From an uncultured Verrucomicrobiales bacterium (GTDB taxonomy: Bacteria > Verrucomicrobiota > Verrucomicrobiia > Verrucomicrobiales > Akkermansiaceae), in assembly GCA_913060685.1 (NCBI GenBank), contig CAJXVQ010000008.1, forward strand, positions 1-34,745: a DNA stretch of 34,745 nucleotides, given 5' to 3'. The notes beneath the pieces were generated by a model. That model did no database searches and was not told the origin of the DNA. It was given only the letters and a program-made list of their open reading frames with translations. The position numbers were made by a program, and so were the translations under genes. Shown piece after piece: positions 9,151-20,200 of the stretch (positions are counted from its first letter, which is position 1; every line of letters begins with the position of its first letter).

Positions 9151-11168
9151 CCCACTCACCGCCAAGATCCATGAAGCGTTCGTACTTTACCCTCCCGCAA
9201 TTTCTAGTTGGCCTTGCGCTGGCAGTTGTCCTGCTCGGGCCCGCCCTCCGTGCCCAAACCGCCACGCAGGATGTGACCCTCTCCAACGGCTGGAATGCCG
9301 TCTGGTTGGAAGTCGAGCCGCGGGATGGAAATGGTGACCTCAGGCCTCCCCAGGATGTCTTCACCAATAACGACATCAAGATTGTCGTCACCCCCAAGCC
9401 GCTCGTGGGACTCAATGAGTTCTTCGCCGCGAATCCCGACACCGGCGGAACCATCTCGAGCTTCAATCAAGCCGAATGGGAACAGTGGAAACGGATCGAT
9501 CCTTCCGGCTCCAACAACCTTGCCCTGATCTTCGGCAATCGCCCCTACCTCGTGTTTGTGGAGAATGCCAGTCCCTCGCCCTTCGTTTTTCCGGTCACCT
9601 CCGGCACCGCTCGATTTTTCCGACCGACCTGGACCGCGGATCGCTACAATTTGGTGGGCTTTGGCATCAACGGAACGATCTCCTTCACCGACTTCTTCGC
9701 TCCCGTCGCCAAGACCCATCCGGTCGCCCGGATATACGGGCTGAATACGAATGGAAACTGGGAGGTCGTCACGGCGGCCGACCCAGTGGTGGATGGCAGG
9801 GCTTACTGGATTTTTTCCTCCGGCAATTCCGATTACATGGGACCGGTCTCAGTGGGCTTTGATCATGCCATCACCGGAGAGCTCAATTTCGGCGGTCCGG
9901 GTGATGCGGTCGCGGTTGGCCCGGCCCCGACGACGCTCCAGTTGGACCTCTCCGAGCTCGTTTTCACCAACCGCGGGGGCAGTGAGGCGGTGCCGGAACT
10001 CGACCTGATCTCTCCCGATCCGTTGAGTGGTGCCGCGGATTTGCAGCTCCACGTTGTCATTCCCACCCCCAACACCCTCGCTTACTCCAAAGGCAGTCAG
10101 ATCGACAGCACCGCCGGAGTGGGTGGATCCTCGACGCTCGGCGAAACGGTCGCCTCCGGGACCACCAATGTTCTGACCCTTGGAGCCAAGCGCAGCTGGA
10201 TCAACCGTCCGGAAGATCGCACCAATCTCTATCGACTCACCACCGGGACCCCGGGGACCAAGGTCTGGCTGCCAATCACGGCGCGAAGCACCAATGTGCC
10301 GCCTTCCAACGACACCACTCCGCTCACCGGTCTCGACAGTGCGGCCGGTCTCTGGGTGGGGGAGGTCAGCGTGAATGCCATCACCAGCATCGTGGAGAAC
10401 GGAGCCCCGGTCCGGACCGCGGCCTCGGCTGCCCCGATTCGTATTCTCCTCCACTCTGATAGCAGCGATACCGTCACCCTCCTCAATCAAGTCACGATCA
10501 TGCAGACCAAGACCGCCAATGCGGAGATCGAGTCGATCCCGGTTCTCGTCTTGAAGCAGGACCGCATCCCGTTCTTTGAAGGCGTCAAGGAGCGCAACGG
10601 CAAAAAGGTCGGCCTCCGACTCCAGACCGTGGCCTACGACATGCCTCGCGACACCAGCATCGCGGCTCAGTCCGAAGCCCCGATCGATCCCACCAAAGAC
10701 GACGTCGTCGACATGATCGTGGCGGAGTCCAGCAGCCCGAGCACGACCTGGCTCAGTGGTGCCGGCCTTTATGCTGATCGCAATGCCGTCGATGAAGCTG
10801 CGATTCAGGACTACCTCCTCTTCCGCTCCATCCGCCCGCCGGCCCTCAAGGAAACTTATCGCTTGAAGCTCCCCATGAGCGGCGCGATCGGCCCCGATAA
10901 GGTCGTCTCGACGTTTCCCGGCAGCCTCACCCTCGATCCCTTCCACCGCACCAATCCTTTCCGCCACGCCTACCACCAGCGTCATACCAAGGGCCCCTCC
11001 ATCACGCGGGAAATCAGCATCGTTTTCGACTCCGATCAGGGGATCTCCGGGCACCTGCGCGGCCGTTACACCGAAACCGTCCAGGGGCTGACCAAATCCA
11101 CCCTCGAACTTACCGGCCGCATTACCCTCCAGCGCGTCAGTACCGCCGCCCTCGACGCCGCACCCTGA
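9147..11168 (+). CDS. Exported 673-residue protein of unknown family, giant-protein operon
   Basis: I do not recognise a named family. The N-terminus has a basic stretch (MKRSYF at residues 9-14), a hydrophobic core (FLVGLALAVVLLG, about 19-31) and ALRAQT, consistent with a Sec signal cleaved near residue 36. The mature part is beta-rich and starts TQDVTLSNGWNAVWLEVEP. The end carries an arginine/histidine-rich HRTNPFRHAYHQRHTKG stretch (about 602-618) and a final beta segment (GHLRGRYTETVQGL, ELTGRITLQRV). I remember the same kind of ending in other exported PVC proteins, without being able to name it. The 9147 start is chosen for its ATGA overlap with the preceding stop; ATG 9171 is an alternative. 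No clear Shine-Dalgarno motif precedes either. The tight linkage suggests that it works with the flanking giants (inference). Confidence 0.85.
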   Translation: MTHSPPRSMKRSYFTLPQFLVGLALAVVLLGPALRAQTATQDVTLSNGWNAVWLEVEPRDGNGDLRPPQDVFTNNDIKIVVTPKPLVGLNEFFAANPDTGGTISSFNQAEWEQWKRIDPSGSNNLALIFGNRPYLVFVENASPSPFVFPVTSGTARFFRPTWTADRYNLVGFGINGTISFTDFFAPVAKTHPVARIYGLNTNGNWEVVTAADPVVDGRAYWIFSSGNSDYMGPVSVGFDHAITGELNFGGPGDAVAVGPAPTTLQLDLSELVFTNRGGSEAVPELDLISPDPLSGAADLQLHVVIPTPNTLAYSKGSQIDSTAGVGGSSTLGETVASGTTNVLTLGAKRSWINRPEDRTNLYRLTTGTPGTKVWLPITARSTNVPPSNDTTPLTGLDSAAGLWVGEVSVNAITSIVENGAPVRTAASAAPIRILLHSDSSDTVTLLNQVTIMQTKTANAEIESIPVLVLKQDRIPFFEGVKERNGKKVGLRLQTVAYDMPRDTSIAAQSEAPIDPTKDDVVDMIVAESSSPSTTWLSGAGLYADRNAVDEAAIQDYLLFRSIRPPALKETYRLKLPMSGAIGPDKVVSTFPGSLTLDPFHRTNPFRHAYHQRHTKGPSITREISIVFDSDQGISGHLRGRYTETVQGLTKSTLELTGRITLQRVSTAALDAAP

Positions 11169-11204
11169 ATCCCGTCCTCTTAAACCGTTTTCCTTCGCAT
11201 CGCC

Positions 11205-14200
11205 ATGATCAGATCCTCTTCCAAACTACTCCTCACCGCCGTCGTCCTCGCCATCTGTGCGCTGACCTCCGCCTCGCTCCACGCCTTCGACATCACGGTG
11301 AAGTCGGAATACGGCCCGGAAAAGGTCACGCCTCGGGCCGGCACGATCGATGTCCTCTTGGGAACGGAGCAAACCTTTGATGCACCCCGATTTGTCTATC
11401 TCAATCGCAACTTCGAAGAACTCGATGCGCTCGGCGGTTCGACCGTTGACGATGACGCCACCGACGCTGAAAAGGAAAAGATCGCTTACTACCGGGTGCG
11501 CAACGTCGGTTATTCGATCAATGGCGGCGGAACGCAGGCCGCGCAGCAGATTGAAGGAAACAGTTTGCGCTTTCTCGCCACGGTTGATGACGACTTGAGG
11601 ATCGAATGGATCTGGGAGCTCGAATACGCAGTGTTCATTGAAGCGGAGACCACGACGGGTAGTTCCCTGCCCGATCCAGGGGATGGAGTCGGAAACCCTC
11701 TTCCCGTCACCGGGCGTCATTGGGTATCAAAGGATACGGAGTTCAGTGCCTCCGTCGATCGTACCGTCGGCAACGACACGCTCGGACTCGATATCTCGGG
11801 GCGTCGCTTCTCTGCTGAGTCTTATGGATTGGAGAACGTGCGAGGACCAGCGCTGGACAGACCCGGCGACTCTTACTGGAAGTTCCGGGAGTCCTCCACT
11901 GGGGTCTATTTCGATTCGGCTTCATCCGGCTCGCCACCTTCGGAGGCCTCCGATCAGTACACCATCGCATTCTGGGGTAAGATCGACAGGCGCTTGGACA
12001 GCAAGCGTGATCAGTTCTTCTACTCGTTCTATAGGGAAGACTCCGCCCCGGCATATTGGGGCACCACGGGCGAGGAGTTTGGGCGACTGGGCATTGAGTT
12101 CGGGGTTCGCGTAGACGGGCAGTTCTTTGTTCAAGATATATCGACTGCCGACAGCGACCCCGCCACCAATACCGCCCGGATCGCGACCATTCGCGAGCTT
12201 GCATCAGTGCCCTCGGCGTTGGTTGGCTTCGACTGGCACCATTGGGCCGTAGTCCTCGATGACTTGGTCATTACGATTTACCGTGACGGGCAGCGTGTGT
12301 TTCGGGGGCCGATCAGCGACAATCGGCAGACCCCGCTGCAGCAAGGGATTTGTGATACCCGCGTGGATGGAACGACCTATCGGGCCACGTCGAAGGAAAC
12401 TTACCTCCGGCTCGAGAGTCTGGAAGGCTCCCTGAACAGCTTGAAAATTTGGAAATCTGCCGTCACTGAAGCGGAGCTGATCAACCACGCTAAGAGCGAG
12501 GGCTCGAACAACGGAGGCTTTCCTCTCGTTTATACATATAACCAAGGAATAGGAGGAAGCTCCACCGGTGTCGAAGGAGGGAATCATTTTCCCGCCATTG
12601 CCCGCGACGTTCTACGCATCAACAAAGGTCCCATTGCCCTCGGCGACACCGGCAACCGCCTCGTGACCGAGACGGTCACGATCGACGACTGGCTCCGCGT
12701 GAAGTGGCAGTGGAAGGGGCAGGTGCGCTATCGTTTCGACGCCGCGGGCGATGTCGCGGATGGATCCACCCTCTTTGCCGGGCAATCCTTCATCCGTGTC
12801 TACCAGGACGACCCTGCGACCACGGGTGTCGATGAATCCATTAACGGGCAGGTCATCCCTGGACTCGCCCCCTTCAACGAGCACTGGATCGATCTGGATA
12901 CGCCGGTCGAGGTGGGGGCCTTTTATCGAAGCTTTGACCGCTGCCAGACGATGGTCGATTTTCCGGCTGCGCCGAGTGGAGATGCGGGCGGACTGGGGAC
13001 CAATATTTCGGGTCTCAAGGACACCACCTTGAATGATTTCCTGGGTCGGTCCCGCACCGCGAGGATTTGGAAGATCGACAAGGCCATCGCGCCCACCGAA
13101 GTCCATTGGGTCTATCAACCAACGGTATTCCGGGCCACGATCCCGCTTGGATTATCCTTCGATCCCTCCACCCCGAATACTTATCTTGTGCCGCACCTGT
13201 GCGAGGATGGCGAGTTGAGCATGGCCGGGCCTTCCGAGCAATTTCTGCTGCCCCTCGGCGTTCCCCCGGAAGGGCCGACCACCGGCAATCCGGTGCGCTG
13301 GGACCAAGTTGGCAAAAAGCTCTTCCCGGTCCATCCGGGCAGTAACATGATCGAGTGGCCGGACAAGGATGATCCCGGCACCAAATACCGGATCGAAGTT
13401 GTGAGCGACTATCCCAACGAGATGGCCGTGCCGCTTTCCTCGGAACTGGAGTTGCTTTCGGGCCTCCGGGATACCACCACGACCGCCAACGGGAATCCGG
13501 TCTACGTGAATGCGGCCGGAGTGCCGATTGCGCCGCCCGGGGGAGGAGTTCCCCTCTTCTACAAGACGACGGTGAATCTCGCCGCGGTGGGGACCGACTT
13601 CCCGGCCGGTCCCGGAGCCCACTACAACCACCTCTTCGAGCCGGTGCAGGGACGTCGACCGCCCACCAAGCTGGATCTCGACAACACCGATGAATGGGCC
13701 TTTCAGGAACTTACCTACACGGACGTAGTCACAGACGCCTCGGTGGATGAGGGTGCGCCAGGCAAGTCCTTTAATCCGGTCGGAACGGGACGCAGTGTCC
13801 TCCTTTACAGTTTTCGGCCTAACGCCAATGAAGTGGCCGATGGGAATCTCACCAAGGAACAACTCGCAGTGCGCGTGGTTGATTCCGTGGTTCGCACGCC
13901 CCTTCTTCCGGATGACCCCAAGCTTGTTCTGGGACGGCGCGGGCTCGAACTCGGTGGCAATCGTCAAGGGCCCGATCAGCGGGCTGACGGGGCTTTTGGG
14001 GTGATTCTGCGCGAAGATCCGGACCGCGAGATCGCTCCGGGAACAAATTTTGTGATCGATTATTGGTTGAATGGGAAAGGTCTGCGGGCCGACGCCGAAC
14101 AACTGGTCACGATCGTGGCGACCGGCAACGACGATCTCACCGTCACTCTCAATGCCGAGACCTCCACTCTCACCGCGAACTATTTCGGCATCGAAGTGAC

Positions 14201-17200
14201 TCATCCGTTCACGACGGGCGGAGCGACTTGGAAGCACCACGTCATTCATGCCTTTACCGACGATTTCTTCGGCATCGAAGTGACCTTCCTCAATTTCTAT
14301 GTGGATGGCCTTCGCCGGGAAGAGGGATCAGTGCTGAGTTCCTCCTCTGCGATTTTCTCGGAAGTCGACTCCGGCCTCAGTGAGGCGTCCTTGCGCCTCG
14401 GTGGGGGAGCAGATCCCCGCAGCCAGTTGCAACTCGACGAATTGCGGATCTATGAACTCTCGGATCGCGATGATCCCTGGTTGACCGGCCAGGAACTCCT
14501 CGACCTGAAGACCAGCGGCACGGCCCAGGTTGATGGCTCCGATGCCCTGCTTCGCTTTTCCTTCGAGGAGGAGCCCACCGAGGGCTCGTTCCAGGCCAGC
14601 GGGGGCGCTTATTTGAACGTTGGAATCGGACCGGTGGACCCCGGTCTCGTCACGCCCTTTGCCGGCTCTTGGGCCCGGGTCGACATCCAGGAAGTCGCGA
14701 CCCGTCTCGATAGTGCCCTCGATCAGGCAGGCTTCGGGGGGAGCGGATACGTTCTCAACCGCGTCTCAAATTACAATGCGGAGCTCTATACCCGCGATGC
14801 CGAGGTCGGTGGCTGGGGTCCCATTTTCCCGGTGAACCATGGTCAGCTCTATACTTCGGCCAACGCCCGCCTCGAGGTGGCCTACTATCAGAATCTCTTT
14901 TTGCTCGATCGGAAGCAGCACCCCAATGTCGCCTGGCCCTACGAGTCCGCAGCTTACGACGAGGTGATTTTTCCGACCTTCGGACCTCACCGGGACAAGG
15001 CGATCTATATCGCGAGCCGGGTCGGTTCAGAAGGGGTGGATACCAAGGGACGGACACAGACGATCTTTGACCTCGAAAAATTCTCCGATCTGAAGATTTA
15101 CAATCAACCGGACCTCAGCTTGGCGGGATGGAATTTGAATGAAGAGCACGCGCTTGTGGCTCCGTCGAATCGTGCCGCCCTAAAGATCAAGAATCTCGGC
15201 GACGATATTCCCAATAACCCGCCCCTGGCAGCCTTTGCCTTGCAGCGGGACATCAATGCCAGCCTTGCGAGCTTCACCTCGGACCCATGGGTGCTGGTGC
15301 AGGTCAACAACCTGGAGACGGGGGATCCGGAAATGGCGGCCTACCAGGTGCTCAAAACGAGACCCGGGGGAAAGGTTCACTTTCCGCGTCCCTCTGATGC
15401 CCTCGTGAACTCTGCGGCCGGACTCGCCTATGAGAGTGCCGCGAATCCTGAGAACCGCTTCCTGACCATCGATCCCAAGGAGATCCATGATTTTGCCTAC
15501 GGCTTTTCCTATCCGGTGGCGGCAGGGGACCTCCTCATTCCTCCCTATCCGCTCAACCTTGTCATCGGCAACGTCGCGATGGCCGATGCCCGCGGCGGAA
15601 ACCATCTGACCCAGCGGACCCTCTGGAGGGACGACTCCGGCAACCCCTGGGTGGTTTCCGGAAACGGAAGATTCTTCTATCAATATTTCTATCCCTTCCG
15701 CGGCGACTTCTTCCTTCCGAACACCGTACCCGGGACTCCGGTGGCCTGGGTTCCGGATGAGCAGAACGGGACGCGCGCCTTCACGGGGATTGGCGATTCG
15801 CTGGAGCCCGCCGAAGTCGTTTATCAGAGCTTCTGGCGCACGAGCTATCCCAAGCTGAAGCGCGGGGAGACTCTTACCTACCAGGGGGGCGAAAGTTTCA
15901 ACGAGAACCCCGGGTCCAACGGCTTGCCCGCTTTGGTTGCGATGAGTGCCGCCGAAATCGTCTATGACGTCGCCACTCCCACCATGATCATCGGCGACAA
16001 CAACGTGGACGATTATTCCGCTCGGATCATTCGTCCCCTTGATCGTCATGAGGCTCCCTTCACGGTGGCCCAGATGGCCGCAGCCGGATTCTCGCCAGCT
16101 GGCTCCAGTCTCTTTGTGGTCGCCGAGCGCTGGTATTTTGAGGAACTTCCGGGTTCTCTCCAGCGGCGCTTTTACTTTGACTCCCTTGCCGAGAAGCTTG
16201 TCTTCCGCGGCTTTCTCAATGATAAGGACAGCGGGGATCCCGATCTCACTTCCGGCCCGGATCCCATCAATACCTTGGAGCCAAATGTCATCACCGCAGA
16301 TGATTTGGCCCGTCTCTTGCCGCTCGGCACGACGGGAGATTGGAGCAAGGCCATCACCGCAATCCACAACAGATCGCAGAACCCGACTCTGATTCGGGAG
16401 GAGGCTCCTCCCGCCAACCCCGCCGTGACCGGAGTCTACCTCGCCGGGATGAAGGAGTCGCCCGTCGCGACCGAGCGAATCGGTTTGAACACGGACCTTT
16501 ATGGCGAGAACGGGAACCTCGCCGCCGAGCGGGACCGGATCAAGAGGCTCGCCCGCGAACTCAGCCGTCTGGAGAGACGGTGGGATGTGCAAATTTCCTC
16601 TCAGTTTAACATCGACGTTGGTCAGGCCGCCCTGCGGAGCGAGATTAACAGTCGCTTTGTAGATTATCAGGGAATCGCGGCGAAGGTCTCGAGACTGGGC
16701 TACGACATCTCCGAATTGCCGACGCAGGAGGAATCCCGTTTCGTGCACCTCGACAGCTTCGGGGTGGGCTCCGCGCTCGTCTCCAATCCCAAGCTCCTGA
16801 CCTCGCCGGTTGAGGGCTCGCGCTACATCACGATCGCAGAGAACAACCGTTCCGAATTGGCGGGCGCGCCGGTCAGCCTGCACATCATCGAGATCGTTCC
16901 GGATCGCTTCCGGGGTGCGATTAAGGTGATCGAGGCCGCCAACGCCTTCAGTGAGAAAATCAGTCTTCAGCACAATGGTGACTTTGGAGCCAACACCGGG
17001 GACCTTTATTATGAGTGGTGGATTCGCGATGCCGGCCCACTGGACGTGGTGGCGGGGGAAATGCTGGCCGATGGCAGCCTCACCGAGGTAGATTCCGAGG
17101 GTAACTCGCTCTGGCAACAATACATTCCACAGGAACGCCTCGCTTTGACCGACGAGAACGCCCGCCATCTCGGCCTTCACAGCATCGTGTTCGAAGGCCG

Positions 17201-20200
17201 CCCTGATGTCACCCTGGTCGACAAGCTGGTCCTCATGCGCTACCGCCACAAGGATGAGTCCGGCTGGAATCTGGTGCCTTTCGAGATCACCAATCCTGCC
17301 GCCGAGTGGGCCCCGGGGAGTCCCGCTCCCTTCCAGTGGGCCGGAGCCGCGAATTCGCCGCAACTGCAGGCCGACGGGAGTAAGCGCTACATTCCGCAGC
17401 TCGTCATGGGTTGGGTGAAGCGGGTTCTCGACCGTATCAATCCCTACGAAGCACGTTACACCGACTTCTTCGGCAACGAGAGCCCGGCGGTTTACAGCAG
17501 CCAGATCCAGATCGCGGGTGCTCCCTTCGCCGGCAAAGTCGCCCTCAATCCCGACAAGAACGTCATTGAGAACACTGGCTTGATTGAACTCTACGAAACG
17601 GTGCTGGCCCGGGCCAGAGAACTGTCGATCGACAACTCCTCCAACGCCGTCAGCACCGATGGCATCGGCCAGGCCCTCCTGCTTGCGACGACCCGGCTCG
17701 CCGTGCTCTATGAACTCCTGGCCCGCGAAGCCTACAGCGATGCCCAGGATTCGACCATCACGGTGACCGATGCAAGTGGCCTCGCCAGTGTGGCCTCCTT
17801 CACCCACGCCTTCCAAAACTTCGAACCGGACCTTCTCCACGAGGAATTGGCCCTCCTGCGCGGCACCGACTTCCGCAAGAGTTACCCGGTCTACAACCGC
17901 ATCTTCTGGAACTACGCGAAGGGACTTGGAGAAGCGGCCTATAGCGTCAACTACAACATCTATGACGAGAACACCGATGGCTTCATCAATGAGGATGATG
18001 CGCGGGCTCTTTACCCGCAAGGGCACGGCGATTCGTGGGGTCACTTTGTTTCCGCCCTCGGGATGCACTACGAACTGCTTCAACATCCGGTCTTCAACTG
18101 GAAGACCCGTTCCGAGCTGTATTCCCTGATGCAGAATGTGCTTGAGGTCGATTACCTCGACGAAAAGACCTTTGCGAAGTTGGCGGCAGGGAAAGCACGC
18201 GCCGGCCGTGATATCGTGCGCGGCACCTACCGCCTGAATTATACGCAGGATCCCGACGGCCAATGGCAGGGTTACAGCGATGGTGCCGACCCGGCCCGCG
18301 CTTGGGGTGTCTCGGAATGGGCCACCCGCGCCGGACAAGGTGCTTACTTCGACTGGATGGTGGCAAATGCCATTCTCCCTGAAGAGGCCGCAGCAGCCAC
18401 CCCGGTCAACAACCCGGAGAACCTCGACCGAATCGAACGCCTCGGCGCCATCGACGAGATCGGGGAGATCTCCGGAGGGCTCTACGAGATCCAGACGGCG
18501 GTCGATGAAGCGAACAATGGCTCGAATCCGCTCGGCTTCGATTCCGATGCCATCGCCTTCGACCTTGATCCCACCAACTTGACGGTGGCCTCGGTCATTC
18601 AGGGCCAAACGCATTTCGAGCAGATTTACAACCGGGCTCTGGTGGCTGGCAATAATGCCATGACGACCCTCGATTTCGCCTCCAAGATCGGTAATAAACT
18701 CTATCGAATCGCGGACGACACCGATACGCTCATCGTCGAAGCCTTCCGTCAGGATCTCGATTACCGCAACCGTCTGATCGAAATCTTTGGCCGGCCCTAC
18801 GACGGCACGATCGGTTTCGGGAAGGTCTATCCGGAAGGCTACGAAGGACCGGATACGCAGCTCTTTTCTTATCTCGATCGGACTTCCATCACCCAGATTG
18901 TCCCGGAGACTGCCGAAGATTCCCCGGCCGAACTGGTCACCTTCAAGAGTCTTCTACCCAAGGCGACCGGTCTCGCGGACAACCCTGATATGGAGGGGCT
19001 CTATGCTGACGTTTATGGGAGTTTCTTCGAAAACCTCGGCTCGTTTATTGCGTCGCCATTCGGAGGGACGGCCGGAGTCGGTCAAGAGGAACTCAGGGAG
19101 GCCTTCATCAGTCTGGAAGGTTCCCGCACCTACGAGGACTTTAGTAGCACGGTTGTCGAGCTGCAGTTGCCGGTCAGGAAGAAATCGCCCTACGCTTTCC
19201 AGGCTCAGGATGACTGGGGGCAGCGCACCAGCTACGGAAAGGTGCAGCGAATTTTGGAGGAGGAACTCCGGGAGCGTATCGTTCTCGAGAAGGCCCTTAA
19301 TGAATACATCGCCTTCCTGCAGGATTTCGAGGTCGTGACCAACCGCCTCGCCAGCGAGATCGCACTGATCGAGCGGCGTGATGATATCTTCCTAGAGATA
19401 ACGCTTCTCAAGGAACTCCGAAAGAAGCTGGAGGTCGCGAAAGACGCGGCCATCGCGGTCGCCCTCATCATTGAGGAAACGGTAGAGGACTCGGCGGAAG
19501 GAGGGTCCGAGGCCCTGCCAACTTCGATTGGTTTCTCGACGGATGTTGCGGCCCCGGCGAGGGGAGGGATCCTGCTCATTTCGGTGATTGCACAGACTGC
19601 CGCGAAGACCACTTCCAAAACTCTTGAGGCGGTGAAGAAAGTGGCCGGATTCCTGACCGACCGCCTCATCAGTGACCTCGAGAAGGACCAGACGAGGACC
19701 AAGGATGTGGCCACCCTTGAAGGACTCATCGTGGAACTCGTCTCCCTGTCGGGCAACGATGTTCCCTTCCGGGATGCCATTGGGATCAGCCTGCAAAATC
19801 TCGAGCTGAAACGGCAGGAATATATCACCGCACAGGCGGAGGGCTTCCGCCTCCTGCGGGAGCGCGAGGGCTTCAACAAAATCCTCGCCGCGAAGGTTCA
19901 GAAGAACCGCTACCAGGACATGATCTTCCGCCTCTCCCGCAACGAGGCGATGAGCAAGTATCAAAGTTCCTTCAATCACGCGGCCCGCTATGCCTGGCTC
20001 ACTGCGAAGGCCTACGACTATGAGACGAGTCTCGATCCCGGCCATCCGGCTGCTGCCACTCAGCTTCTCGACCAGATCGTGAAGACGCGCCAGTTGGGCT
20101 TGTGGACCGGCGGGCAACCGCAGATGGGGCAAGGGGGGCTCGCGGAAATCCTGGCTTCCCTCAAGGCGAACTTCGGGGTTCTCGAGACCCAACTGGGAAT

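Noticed and set aside
15180-18614. Long open frame (about 1144 codons) on the minus strand, opposite the 3265-aa gene
   Set aside because: It lies wholly antisense to a well-supported coding region and shows no recognisable domain. High GC and codon bias of the sense gene readily leave the antisense frame open.
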